NCBI GenBank assembly: GCA_963585895.1
Contig: OY757904.1
Coordinates: forward strand, 85,865,043 to 85,929,042
Direction of reading: 5' to 3'
DNA from: Sepioteuthis lessoniana
Lineage: Eukaryota; Mollusca; Cephalopoda; Myopsida; Loliginidae
Length of the DNA stretch: 64,000 nt
Position numbers and translations under genes: made by a program. Below are positions 9,665-20,211 of this stretch, one piece after another; the first letter of the stretch is position 1; every line of letters begins with the position of its first letter. The notes beneath the pieces were generated by a model. That model worked only from the letters and a program-made list of their open reading frames with translations, made no database searches and was not told the origin of the DNA.

Positions 9665-9895
9665 GTTGCTTAAAGGCATATCAACCTTCTTGGGTTATTT
9701 GATGCCAAATCCATCTTTCGAGCAGGACAGAGTACTACGATTTAACCCATAGCTGGGAGGATTAGGAGGTTCATACCTTTCCTAAGGATATTTGTCCGAA
9801 AGTGAACGTAATTGCACGAGTGGAGTTCGAACTCGTTTACAACGATTCTGCAGTCCAACGCATATCCATTACACCTCGAGGACACATTTTTATCT
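9665..9895 (-). repeat. SINE-C copy (tRNA-derived)
   Basis: On the minus strand the head carries an A-box-like TGTAATGGATATGCGTTGG and a B-box-like GAGTTCGAACTCC. The body includes CCCAGCTATGGGTTAAAT and the tail contains TGGCATCAAATAACC. The body recurs at 46545-46690 and the tail at about 60750-60790. It is a non-coding retroposon. Confidence 0.7.
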
Positions 9896-9903
9896 TTATT
9901 TTT

Positions 9904-9964
9904 ATTTTTATTTATATTCATATATATATTTATGTATATATGTATGTATATATAAATATATATA

Positions 9965-10011
<47 letters not shown>

Positions 10012-10038
10012 GCATATATATATATATATGTATATATA
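9904..10038. repeat. (TA)n-rich microsatellite
   Basis: Mixed TTTA and TA repeats with a pure (TA)n core at about 9968-10008. It is directly followed by a hammerhead-like hairpin on the minus strand, as also happens at 37.57 and 62.97 kb. ORFs rich in Ile and Tyr across it are artefacts. Confidence 0.95.
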
Positions 10039-10082
10039 TTATTTCAAGAAAAACCAATATTCGGTCACATCAAGATAATAAA

Positions 10083-10160
10083 TTTATTTCCATCCTGTTA
10101 AGAGCATTGATATGAATCAAGAACTTTAAAATAATTTTTAACAGGACTTCATCAGATCCA
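10083..10160 (-). ncRNA. hammerhead-like motif with expanded helix II
   Basis: The minus strand has CTGATGAAG, then arms TCCTGTTAA and TTAACAGGA (10138-10146 and 10093-10101, perfect 9 bp) enclosing a loop of about 36 nt, then a GAAA at 10087-10090. This resembles the CUGANGA, helix II, GAAA core of hammerhead ribozymes known from Penelope-like elements. Two extra bases separate helix II from GAAA, there is an extra A before helix II, and no helix I was found. Activity is doubtful. Confidence 0.4.
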
Positions 10161-10429
10161 TTACAACCAGATAGGAGGGATAGTCAAAGGAATGAAGGAG
10201 GGAGAAAAGAAATCCATTTCAGCTATGTATATGTAACATACCCATACATGAATATGCGTGAAACGTACATAGAATGTTCATAACATATACATTGAACATA
10301 GGAATCCCGAAATACGAAAAACACGTAATGACTTCTTAGTTCAGGTACGAAACCTTTCATTACCTTTGAGTTAAAGGTTTCGACATAAGAAAGAGAGATG
10401 CACAATCTTTCTATGATGACTTTTCCATA

Positions 10430-10760
10430 CGCCCCCCCCATCACGTACGGCGCCCGTAGCGCACAAATTCGTCTGGCCTCAGCGAGCCCCAAAAGTCGAC
10501 CCTTCCCGTTCGGAGTCTAGTTTTCAAAATCCCCAAAATCCCCCGCGCGTGCTTCCGATGCATGACGTCATTCACATCCCCAAGTCACAATTTTCTATCT
10601 GGGATTTTTATTTTGACATCTGTGAACGATACATCCTCACCGCGTGCGCGTTAACACCCGCGCTCAAGTTTGCACCTAACTAACCCATGTGCTGAGCCGA
10701 AAGGTTCTCAGCCTAACTAAACCCAAAGGCAAGATATATAAAACGAAATCCCTCGGCCAT
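10430..10760 (+). promoter_or_regulatory. GC-richer island with CRE and TATA motifs
   Basis: Base composition and CpG content rise sharply against the flanks. It holds a perfect palindromic CRE (TGACGTCA, 10563-10570), a small hairpin GCTGAG..CTCAGC at 10691-10712, and TATATAAA at 10735-10742. The spacing suits a polymerase II promoter reading rightward. No ORF that I recognise follows, so it may be the promoter of a retroelement or of an unseen transcript. The motifs are seen; function is inferred. Confidence 0.35.
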
Positions 10761-11344
10761 TATATTACATATAACCTTTACCCTAGTTTCGGTCCCTTCT
10801 CGTTTCAGATTATGACGACTACAAAACCAATAAAATTAATTATTTGGGAATTCCAGTATTACATATCCAAATTTCAACCATTTCTAACAAAATCATCCAT
10901 TTTAATCTTAGTATGCCATCATTTTTTCTTTGAAAGGTACCAAAACCCCTGCCGTTAATGGTAAGACTTCTTTAACCATGTTAAAATATCTATATCAATT
11001 TAATGAATTATAGTTAAATATTAACTTTGAATATCTACTCAAATTTATTTATTTCTATCACTACAGCTAGCTATTAAATCACATCTCTGATTTAATAGGT
11101 TACCGGAATCAGGATACAATATAATTTGTATCTTTTCTTTTAGACACAAATTACATCTACCGTCGAACAGCTCGGGGTATTGGACCTTTTTAATATACGC
11201 CATTGAATTTCTAATGTTAAAACCTTATTTTTCAATTTCCAAAAATGGGGGCACAGAGTGAAAAAATGTTTTTTTATTTTATTAGTTTTCTAATTTTGAT
11301 TTTGTTTTCGTTTTGTATGATTTTCGCCAGGTATAGTGAGATTT
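10761..11344. other. AT-rich spacer
   Basis: An 89-residue ORF at 10689-10958 starts upstream of the TATA motif and matches no family I know. I see nothing else that can be supported. Confidence 0.5.
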
Positions 11345-11560
11345 GTTAAAAAAACCTGGACGTTGTTTTATATGGTTTGCTTTGGAAATGACCGCAGATT
11401 CTTGTAGTCTTCGGGATTTTTTGCAGTATATGGGTTTGATTAGAGTGGTTTGGAAAAAATTGAATGTGTTTGAGCTCTAATATGTGGGAGAAAAGGGAAG
11501 TAAAACAACTGTGTAGATATTTCAAGCGACTAACAAGCAAAATCTCACACGAGAAAACGA
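11345..11560 (-). pseudogene. Penelope-like endonuclease C-terminal fragment
   Basis: The minus strand is similar over about 190 bp to the Penelope endonuclease end at 63650-63860. Both contain a CTCACAT..TTATATT-like stretch and a segment encoding SNQTHILQKIPK in one frame. The GIY-YIG core is not preserved, and a LINE fragment starts directly beyond. Confidence 0.6.
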
Positions 11561-11574
11561 GGACGTGACTAAGA

Positions 11575-12005
11575 AAGGGAAACCTTAAAAGAGAAACTGA
11601 ATCTCTTCTAATAGCAGTTCAAATCAACTCTATAAGGACCAATCATGTCAAAGCAAGAATAGATAAGACGCAACAAAACTGTAGATGTAGGTTATGGGGT
11701 GATAGAGACGAAACGATCAATCACATAATAAGCGAATGCAGCAAATTAGCACAGAAAGAGTATAAGACTAAACACGACTGGGTGGGCAATGTGATTCATT
11801 GGAAATTGTGCAAGTTTAAATTTGACCATACGAACAAATGGTATGTGCACAACCCAGAATTTGTCCTAGAGAATGAAACGTACAAACTCCTTTGGGATTT
11901 TGAGATACAAGCAGATCTCCTAATCTCGGCCAGACTGTTGTATAGCCATAAAGATGTCAATAACAACATATACTAATACATATACAAATACATATACAGG
12001 TGGAC
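11575..12005 (+). pseudogene. non-LTR retrotransposon C-terminal fragment (zinc motif, RLE-type tail)
   Basis: The plus strand reads a zinc-like motif NCRCRLWGDRDETINHIISE ending in C. It is followed by KHDWVGNVIHWKLCKFKFDH, then KLLWDFEIQADLLISARLL before the frame is lost. This order, a CxC..H..C motif then a charged region leading to a restriction-like endonuclease, is typical of the C-termini of LINEs with a restriction-like endonuclease. The catalytic PD..D part is cut off. The clade (R4/Dong-like or other) cannot be settled from this piece. Confidence 0.6.
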
Positions 12006-12440
12006 TCTGTCGTTTCAGATACGAACGGGTTTATTAATTTCTGGCTTCAGTTCTTGGCGACAAGAGGAGAGACACAATTCTTAAAAGCCTATGCTAATCA
12101 TACTATGCTGACTCCGCTCAACACGCGGTGCATCTTGTGGTGTTTAAGATCTCTACCGGTAGAGATCCGAAAAACACAACCGTACGCTTCAAAAACAAAA
12201 CTCAACTATCTTTTCAAAATCCTTAAATTCTCAGGAACATCTCTTCTGGGCATGACGTTAGCCACACTCCAGCCCCATTTCCTGTTTGGGGATTTATTAT
12301 GACATATGGTGATTGTCGTATCCTTTCTGCGTGGGCCTAAGACTGCACTATTTGACTATGCACCTGGACTAAGAGACCCGAATAGTTCAAAGCATTACCA
12401 AATTAAATAATAAAATATAATTAACGAAAAATGATTAATA
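12006..12440 (+). other. probable 3' flank of the LINE fragment
   Basis: A 100-residue ORF (12000-12302) matches nothing I recognise. The stretch ends in an A-rich AATAATAAAATAT tail (about 12408-12420), which fits a LINE 3' end but is not proof. Confidence 0.35.
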
Positions 12441-14500
12441 TAAAAATCATTCCTTAATTATATCACACACTTTTCCTTTCCACAAAATAAAATTATTTTG
12501 CTATAGAAGATATCAAAATTTTTTTAAACTAATGTATCGATGTGAAAGGATTTTCCTTTTGTTTCCTCTATTTTCTTCCTTTCCGATTTTGTAATCTGTT
12601 ACAGTCATGTAATTTAACACCCTTCCTTATGCCGACTTGACCAATAAGATTACAGTAACAACAAGAACAACAATTCAAAAGAGCATATAAAAAATAACAC
12701 TATAAATCATTCAACAGTCCAAAAAATAAAAGTCAGTAAAAAATTGTTTTTCAATTTATTTTTCATTTTCTGGTTCTTCTTTTCTTGTTTTCGTATTTCC
12801 TTTGAAAGACAATGGAGTTATTCTTTCTCATGTCTCATTTTTCGTCTGAATCTCTTTCAAACTTAAGTAATTATATTATTTTTCTTATCAGTGCATATTT
12901 CCTTTACTTTTCGTTTCTTCTTATCTTATGACTCAATGTCTGTTTTACTTTACTAATTGGCATATATCTTTTTCTCTTCATTCTTTATTATTGTTTTCTT
13001 TTTCACTGATCAATTGCTCATTATCTGTCTTTTTTTTACTTTCCTTCATCTGTAACTCATTACTTCTAACCTTTTTCTCTCGTAATCACTGTCATTAATT
13101 TATATATGTATCTTAATAATGTACACTATCATTGTCCGCGCACCCCCGTACATTTTCCATTAAGTGTCCTTTCCAACTAAGCATTGCTCAATCAAACCAA
13201 GGTAAATATGGCAATATTTTCAACCAACACAAGCCGTTCCCGTTTTCGTCCCTTTTTTCTTCAACTACCGTCTATCGATCTATCTTTTATCTCTTCAATA
13301 GCTAAGGAGTGCCTTTTTTTCTTTTTCTTTCAACAAGTATCTCTACAAAAGCGCGGCTCGTATCCAGCCAAAATTTCTTCGTTTTTACTTATTCCGACCA
13401 TGACAACACAAAACTAGTTTTTTGTCTACTTCCGAAGGAGAGACAAAGTATCCTAGGGGCCCTTTCCCTAAGCAACCCAAATCTTTTACCCTGCCCACTG
13501 CTTTTTCCACTGTCCCTCGGTCTATATTCTTTCTCTTTTCAGCTGTTAACGAGGGTACTTTAGTTATTTATCGATTTAGTCAACTGTATTTCTCCCTCAA
13601 GTGCTATTCAAAACCGAGTCCATAAATTTTCTGGTGTATACACATAAGGATTTTGCACGCATGCTCCCTAATTTCCCATCCCCTTGTTTCAAAATATCCT
13701 CTTCAATACAATGGTCTGGCCTCTTACCAAAACCCCAAAATTCTCGACTCTTCTCTGGGGGAAGACCTTCATAAAACCTGGTATGGCTTCTACCAGTACC
13801 CAAAACATCGATCCCATTCTAGGAAGACTTCACTGAACGCTTCCAATTTCCACAATTTTTCTAAACACTGAACCTGTCCCACAGACATAACTACGGATCC
13901 AAAGGTATATGAGCATTCTCCTGACAACATATCGTAGATGTCCGGATCCTTCCGGATCTCGGAATTGAAAAACACGCAGGAAAAAATATTCCAATATAAA
14001 ATCACTACGCTTTACAGTGAGCATTTTCAAATTACTCTAGATTTCATTAATAAAAAAAAAGCATTTATATGTATGTAAGCCAAAATACTACACATCACGG
14101 GTTTTGTTATGACAAATTGACAAACTTGTATGTCCCTTCTTTTCTCTTCTTTCTTTCCCCTCATAATTCACAGTCTCCTAACATAGCAGTAATCTGTATC
14201 AACGTGTTCAATTAAGCTTACGAGCCTTATCATAGCTTTTCAATTTTTTCTCGTAATTAAATAAATTATATCGGGCGAGAACCACGCAACATAAGATCGA
14301 CAGAGAAAGACAGAATTTATACAATGAGCAAGGTACCTTATCTTTCTTTTTTTCTTTTCATGATTTCTTCTCGATTTTCTTGTTCTAATTTTTCCTTCTT
14401 CGTTCTGGGGTCTTGTGTCAAATATTTTTTTCTTTTTTTTTCTTTTCTAACCTGTTGCATGTCTTTCAATATTTAGGGTTCTTCTTTCTCCGCTCTTCTT
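12441..14500. other. pyrimidine-rich spacer, nothing recognised
   Basis: The plus strand is strongly T- and CT-rich for about 2 kb. Several overlapping ORFs of 64-84 residues on both strands at 13184-14030 show no motif, signal peptide or repeat family I know. With overlaps in every direction they are probably chance. Confidence 0.5.
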
Positions 14501-14504
14501 GGTT

Positions 14505-14700
14505 GGGGTGTTGCATTTTTTTCTGTCTTTGGAGTTGACTTCTTTACTTTCCGTTGTTTCCTTCTTCGGCCAGGGTAGCACAGTTGTTTTTTTTTTGTTT
14601 TTGTTTTTGGAGTTGAGTTCTTTACTTTTCCGTCGTTTCCTTCGGGTGGTGTAGCACAGTTGTTTTTTTTTTGTTTTTTGTTTTTTGAAGTTGAGGTTCT
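14505..14700. repeat. tandem repeat, period about 95 bp
   Basis: Three imperfect units contain GGAGTTGA(C/G)TTCTTTACTT, then a GTTTCCTTC segment, then GTAGCACAGTTGTTTTTTTT. It is non-coding and T-rich. Confidence 0.75.
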
Positions 14701-14824
14701 TATCGTTCCTCTAACGTTCTCTCTCTCCCACCCGAAACAATAGTCGCATAAAATGGATTTCCATCATTCTAAGCCGCTTCTAACCGTCTAAATTACCGTG
14801 AATCAATGAGTGGACAACCCAAGT

Positions 14825-17182
14825 TCAAAATAAATCTCTTTTTTTTTCTTTTTGCAAAAGACATAGCAAGTCACCGCGCACCAAATTGTGTATAATGTTG
14901 TTTCGATTTGGTGATATCAGTAATAATAATATAGGCATTTTTCTCTGAAAGCATAAGTGCACACATTGAGTTTTGGAATTAGAGAAATTATCTATTTTGT
15001 TGAGGTTCAGTTGTTGTTGTTCTATTATGTTCATGTGAGTATCTCGATAGTAGATGACGAAGTCGTCGACGTAGAGAAGCACAGTCGACTGTGGGGCTGA
15101 GGCATTTGGCAATATTGTTGATTTTTATTGAGAATCGAGTGACTGATAGGATGCTTCCTTGTGAAATACCCTCTTCTTGATTTTGCTGGTCAGAAAGAGT
15201 GGATCCCACGCGTACCCTGACATTTCTTTGGGAAAGAAAGTTTCTGATGAAAAGCGGCAGCCTTCTAAGGGACGTATCATACCATACTTTCAGGTAATGT
15301 CGTATGCCTTCTCCTGGTCGAAAACAATTGCCGCTAGATGTTGCTTTTTTTATGAAAGCTTCTCTGATGATGGTTTCCAGGCGGATCAAATGGTCTACGG
15401 TTCCTCTCTTTTTCCGGAATCCTGTCTGAATGTTGGTTATTAGACTGTTTGATTCCAGGTACCACGACAGTCTCTTATTGATCATCCACTCCATCGTTTG
15501 CAGAGATAGATCTGCGGATTAGAAGAATCTTTGCCTGTTTGGGGGATAACGACAGTTATAGTTTTTCTCCATGTTTCTCGAAAGGTACCATTTGTCCAGT
15601 AAAGACATTTAACAGGAATTTGACGGATTCATCCGGCAGTTTTCTAAGGAACTCATTGTGTATCTCATCAGGGCCAACAGCTGTGTTGTGGGATTTATCA
15701 ATGGAATCCATTCGTCCAATTAGGGTGAATGGTTTATCGTAATGTTCGGAATTTTTTGCGTTAAAGTTTAATTTCTTCTTTTCCGAGCTCTGATTTTAGT
15801 GAAATTTGTGTTGATCTGACCGGAAGAATTTTTGGAGAATTTCTACTCGGAGATCAGCGATGGCATTTTTTTCTGTTATTTTTTGTTTGTTATAGAGAGG
15901 TAATTTAGTGGAGTTTGTTTTTTACCGGCAATTTTCCAGATCATAAGCCAAACTGTTTTCAATTTGGAGGAGGTATTCAATTTGATCACGTTGGATTTTT
16001 TTGGCTTCTTTGATAATTTTGTGTGCATTTGAATGAGATGGAGTTGGAGGCTGTTGGTTCTGAATTGAATTTTCGCGGAGCTGCTCGTCCTAGACGGATA
16101 ATCTCTCTGCATTCTTTGCTGAACCATGGTCTGTCCCTTTTATGAGTGGTTGGTTTGTGTGGTATACATATTTTTGCTATTTCTATGAGTTTGTCAGTAA
16201 GTTTTATTTGGTATGAGGTGTTTTAGGTATAGAGATCGAAACTCTTCCCAGTTTATTCAATTTCTATCCGGGAAGGTCCTCCTCATGGGGATGCAAACTC
16301 TCGATCACAATTGGGAAATGGTCACTCGTGCATGTATCCTCACACACCCTCCAGGAGAAGTCGAGGAAGATTGAAGTGTTGCAGAGGGCTAAATCAATGG
16401 CTGAGTAGGTAGCGGAAGATGGGTCAATATGTGTTGGAAATTTGATGTTAAAGAGACATAGATTATTAATATTGATAATGTTTTCCAGTGTTCTGCCTTT
16501 TTGGTTTGTGTTTTTACAGCCCCATATGGTATTGCGGCTGTTAAAATCGCCTAGTAGGATATAAGGGCCATTGGTCTAATGAGTAGAGTTTTCGCCAATG
16601 ATCCGGGAGACCAGGGTTCAATCCCAGGTTGAGTCATACCAAAGACTAAAAAATGGTACTTGATGCCGCTTTGCTTAGCACTCAGCATTATAAGATACGG
16701 ATCAAGGGTAAAGTGGAGCAATCCAGGGAAAGGAGTTGCGCCCTACCATTGTAGTAGCTATTGAAAAGGGAGCCTTCGGGGCACCCTCGACTTAAGTCGC
16801 CAACTTTTTTAGGATATAAGCTGTAGGTAGTCGCTGTAATATGTTGTTGAGTTCGTTTTCGTTAATTTTATCATTTAGCGGAATGTGTGCAGATATTTAT
16901 TGTTCTGTGTAAGGTTACTTCGACGACAGTTGCCTGGAGTCCAGTGTTGAGGTTGATTTTGCTCATCCTAATTAGGATTGAGACACCACCCGAAGCCCTG
17001 TGACTAGTATCGTGAATATGATTAAAGCTTTCGTAATTTTTTGCGTTAATGTTATCGTTCGCTTTGATGAATGTTTCTTGAAGGCAGATAATGGAAGGCT
17101 GCAGGTTCGTCACCAGTAAGAACAGTTCGTTCCTATTAGCTTTGATCCCACGACAGTTCCATTGATTTATTTTGTGGTTCAT
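14825..17182 (-). pseudogene. Jockey/I-like ORF2: endonuclease and reverse transcriptase
   Basis: The start (17182) reads QWNCRGIKANRNELFLLV and SIICLQETF, the endonuclease Asn and Glu motifs. After the SINE insertion it resumes with LLGDFNSRNTIWG and SDHFPIVIE, carrying the catalytic Asp-Asn and Asp-His. The linker contains a PWFSKECREIIR-like block and TAVGPDEIHNEFLRKLPDES. Then come GFRKKRGTVDHLIRLE, EEGISQGSILSVT and the catalytic box LLYVDDFVIYYR near 15055-15080. The last two lie in different frames and there is no thumb or C-terminus. Confidence 0.8.
16566..16809 (+). mobile_element. SINE-A insertion with 11-bp target duplication
   Basis: The 244-bp element starts GGCCATTGGTCTAATG, has a B-box-like GGTTCAATCCC, and ends after TCGCCAAC with a short T run. 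TAGGATATAAG flanks it on both sides (16555-16565 and 16810-16820). The endonuclease reading frame of the host LINE is continuous once the element and one duplicate are set aside. It therefore inserted after the LINE and arrived by LINE-type target-primed insertion. Confidence 0.9.
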
Positions 17183-17189
17183 TATTAGA

Positions 17190-18120
17190 CCCTTGCTCTA
17201 GAGTGTTCGGTGGTTTCTTTTGGGCTTTGTGTTTCATTAAGTGGGAGCTGTTCTCTGTCTCCATATTTTCTAAGAGCCTGAATTTATTTGTTGTTTCTAA
17301 TTTCTGACTCTTTTTTTGTTTTGAAGTAGGTTTTTGTTTTTCTTTAAGTGTTTTTTGTTTGGAGAGGTGTATGTAGAAGCTGGTGTTCGTATTGGGGATC
17401 TTTTATCTTCTGATCTTGTTTTGCAGGGAGATTTTTTAATAGGGCTTTTTATCAGTCAGGTGGGCGGTGGTATAGCCGTTTTCTCGACCTGATCGATTTT
17501 CTGCATGGAGGTCTGTGTTTGGTTGGATGATTTTTCTTTATTTGTAGCACGGATGTTGTTTCTGAAAATTTGGTGGTGTCATTATTTCGGGTTTAAGCGA
17601 GGCTTTTATCTCATTGATAAAGCTTTCCCAGTCGCCCGGCTCGAGCTGAATTAATGTTTTCACAATGTCTTCATATTTCTTATGTGGTGCTTTTCCTCTT
17701 TGGACTGCATGAGAATAGGCAAGGGTTTTAGATCTACCATCTTCCGTACTTCATGATAAGGAATGTTGTTTTTGTGTTTTATTGTTAGAATTTCCTTCTC
17801 TCCGCTACAGTTGGCACATTTATTTGGAAGTTAACCTTCATTAATGTGGTGATCAGAATCTTATTGACCACATTTTCCACACACTGCTCGTCCTCTACAA
17901 TTGTCTTCGTGATGGCCATATTTTTGGCATTTATTTGTTATTTGTTTTTCGCTGGTCCTATGCTCCACCGCCATCCACGGAGTCCAACTTGTGTTGGGAA
18001 TGTACCAAAGGGCAAACCCATTCGCCTTAGTTAAGACAGGGAAACATTTCAAGTATACTCGTTTTAAGAGCAAGATTCTGAGTCTCTGCCAAATTCTGGT
18101 TTTTATCACTTTACAATATA
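17190..18120 (-). pseudogene. Jockey/I-like ORF1 (gag-like), decayed
   Basis: At 18109-17861 the minus strand reads KANGFALWYIPNTSWTPWMA and then NKCQKYGHHEDNCRGRAVC followed by GKCGQ, a retroposon gag region with CCHC-type zinc knuckles (one Cys replaced by Tyr). A third cysteine cluster (NKCANCSGEKE) follows after a stop. The remainder is Lys-rich and low in conservation. The protein would bind element RNA. Confidence 0.68.
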
Positions 18121-18394
18121 ATAGTGGTCAAAAGACTTTTCCTCTCTGCACAATTGACCCTCAGCCCCTGCCTTCTAGCATGTATAAGATAAAGGGTTGT
18201 GAATTGTTCCGCAAGAGCAGATTGGATAATGCGTTCGGGAGAAAATGAACATACGCGTGCTAGGGCATGACAGGACCAGTCGATTGATCAGATCGGGCCT
18301 ATCCGACAGCCTGTCAGACCAAGTAAGAGCCAAAGTGGTGTGTAGAAAGTAATTGACCACTCTGTCACTTGATCAATGACTGCTCAACCACCAG

Positions 18395-18530
18395 GGTTCC
18401 ATCCTAGTACCTTACAGGTCGCCACCCACGGTCAATAGGTGGCCCCATTGGGGAGTGGTGGTCTTACCCCTCTGCAGAAGTGCAGTCGGCGTATTCTACA
18501 GCCCCAGCTGACAGGGCGGCTATGTTAAGG
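18395..18530 (+). repeat. SINE-B fragment
   Basis: It shares GTCTTACCCCTCTGCAGAAG and GTGCAGTCGGCGTATTCTAC with copies at 19530, 51755 and 52707. Only the distal part is present. The 260 bp before it hold nothing I can identify. Confidence 0.65.
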
Positions 18531-18940
18531 ATTGGTTCTTTCTTTCTCTTCTTCCTCCACTCTTTCTCTTTCTCAGAATGTGTCTCCTGTTCTCCATTTT
18601 TATTTCACCAATTAATCTTTTATATATATATGCTATAAAGTTTTCCGTTGTTTTACTCTGGGTTGTTGTTGTGTGTGTGTGTACAGTTGATATGTTATAG
18701 AGTTTTTTTTTGTTTAAGTGGTTTTGAATTCAACTAACAGCTTTTTGGCTTTTTCCTTTGTGTGTATTAATTTGTTTCTGTGTGTGTGTGTTGTGTAGTT
18801 TGTATTTTATTTGGTGTGGGCTTAATTGTGAAGCTTTTGAAGTAATGTGGTTTAAAATTTAACTGGTAATTACATACAAAAATTGATTGGTGATTATAAA
18901 TTACATAAATTTGACAGGCAATTACATACAAAACAAAAAG
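18531..18940. other. T-rich and (TG)n-bearing spacer
   Basis: Short (TG)n tracts lie at about 18669-18683 and 18778-18793. The rest is T-rich with no supported gene. Confidence 0.6.
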
Positions 18941-18947
18941 CAAAAAA

Positions 18948-19130
18948 TTGAAATTGTGGGGAAATCTGCTAAACCAAAGAAAAAGAGTCTTTTTCAATGT
19001 TATTAGAAGTGAGGAAACGGCAAAAATCTACAAGGAATTCATGAAAAAGGAGGAAATCTTCATCCCTAGAAAATTAAGAAAAATAACACCACAATACACA
19101 GAAGAACAGGTTGATTGTAGGTTATTTAAT
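18948..19130 (+). pseudogene. unidentified charged ORF, N-terminal half
   Basis: This reads LWGNLLNQRKRVFFNVIRSE and then KIYKEFMKKEEIFIPRKLRK before running into a repeat. The segment is basic and probably helical. I do not recognise the family. The charged reading that begins after the repeat at about 19735 has the same character, so both may be halves of one retroelement ORF split by the insertion. Confidence 0.4.
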
Positions 19131-19525
19131 GCCAAATCTATTTTTATACAAGTAACCAGTTCTATTTCAAACAATTCAATTTAGCATGAGTATATAGTTT
19201 TTTTTGTCAAAAACATTTCTATTTCAAACAATTCAGTTTAGTCAAACAGTTCTAATTCAAACAATTCAGTTTAGTATTAGTATAGCTTTTGTTTACACAC
19301 AGTTAAATGTCAAAAAACTTCTATATTAAACAATTCAGTCAACCGTAAGTACAGTTTCAATGTCAAAAACAGTTCCATTTCAAACAATTCAGTTTAGCAT
19401 AAGTACGTATTTTAAATGTAAATACACAGTTTAATTATCAAAACATTTCTATTTCATGCTATTCAGTTTAGTCAAACAGTTCTAATTCAAACAATTCAGT
19501 TTAGCATAAGTGCGCAGTTCTATTT
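19131..19525. repeat. minisatellite adjoining SINE-B
   Basis: About seven irregular copies of a core such as CTATTTCAAACAATTCAGTT, followed by TAGCATAAGTA and spacers of variable length. It leads directly into SINE-B. A related but more diverged array flanks the SINE-B copy at 52707-52925 on its corresponding side. Confidence 0.8.
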
Positions 19526-19529
19526 GAGC

Positions 19530-19734
19530 CATAGATAGGGCCCTATCAGGTGCTACCACTCCCGGCCAGAATGGACCGGGGAGTGATGGCAATGAAGGGG
19601 CCCTCCGCATTCCCCAAAGCTCCAGCATCACTGGAACCTAACCATCAGAATATTTAGTGTCATATCCAGGGCACTCGTTGGGGTGCAGAGGTGCAGTCGG
19701 TGTATTCTACAGCCCCACCCGACTGGGCAACAGA
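19530..19734 (+). repeat. SINE-B copy
   Basis: It contains CTACCACTCCCGGCCAGAA, GGAGTGATGGCAATGAAGGG, TTAGTGTCATATCCAGGGCA and ends near CCCACCCGACTGGG. Related copies are at 18395, 43900, 51755 and (minus) 52707. The 52707 copy has a B-box-like GGATCGAGTCCC on its plus strand, so the polymerase III orientation is uncertain. Confidence 0.75.
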
Positions 19735-20211
19735 AGATCAGGAAAAAATCGAAGCCAAACTAAACCTCATGAAACTAAAAGCACCAACGGAAATAAGAGA
19801 AGACAAAACTACCCGTCACAAAACCAAATACCAGGAAATGGACAAAGAACTGATTGCAAAAATCAGGGAACTCTGCCCTTCAGAAACACAACAATTCCTT
19901 ACAGAATTATTGGCAGTAAACTGCTAAAAGAGGAAGAAAAATCAAGAAAAATCATGGAAAAAAACTACATAGCTAAGAAGTCTACCCCAAAAAGAGAAGG
20001 AAAAAGAAAAAGAAAAAATTCCACACAAAAGAATAACAAAAAAGAACCCCCACATACACACAATAAACCAAAACCACAGAACAACGCCTACAGACATAAT
20101 CTCCACACACAAACAACCTGTTATGGGACCGTTATCATGGACTCTCCCAAATTCTATATTAATCGAGAGCCAAGTACTCTCGAAGAGATTGGAAATACTA
20201 CCGATATTTGA
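19735..20211 (+). pseudogene. unidentified charged ORF, C-terminal half
   Basis: The reading TEDQEKIEAKLNLMKLKAPT runs to TQQFLTELLAVNC, then a stop. A second very Lys-rich reading (KSTPKREGKRKRKNSTQKNN) in another frame ends at 20211. It is acidic then basic, with helical character, and of no recognised family. It is probably a retroelement ORF1 remnant continuing from 18948. Confidence 0.38.

Larger units (their letters stand above)
14825..18130 (-). mobile_element. Jockey/I-like LINE, decayed, with nested SINE-A
   Basis: Reading down the minus strand there is a gag-like ORF1 with zinc knuckles (18120-17190), an apurinic-like endonuclease (17182-16260), a linker (about 16130-15560) and a partial reverse transcriptase (15540-14825). 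The order matches LINEs of the Jockey/I group. SINE-A is inserted inside the endonuclease at 16566-16809. Stops and frameshifts are numerous and the C-terminal end of ORF2 is missing. Confidence 0.78.

Noticed and set aside
9742-10115. Tyr- and Ile-rich ORFs on both strands
   Set aside because: They translate the (TA)n tract.
12000-12302. 100-residue ORF as a separate gene
   Set aside because: It follows a LINE fragment, has no recognised domain, and is better treated as a possible 3' flank.
13184-14030. cluster of ORFs of 64-84 residues in a pyrimidine-rich region
   Set aside because: They overlap on both strands in several frames and none has a recognisable motif, so a host gene cannot be supported.
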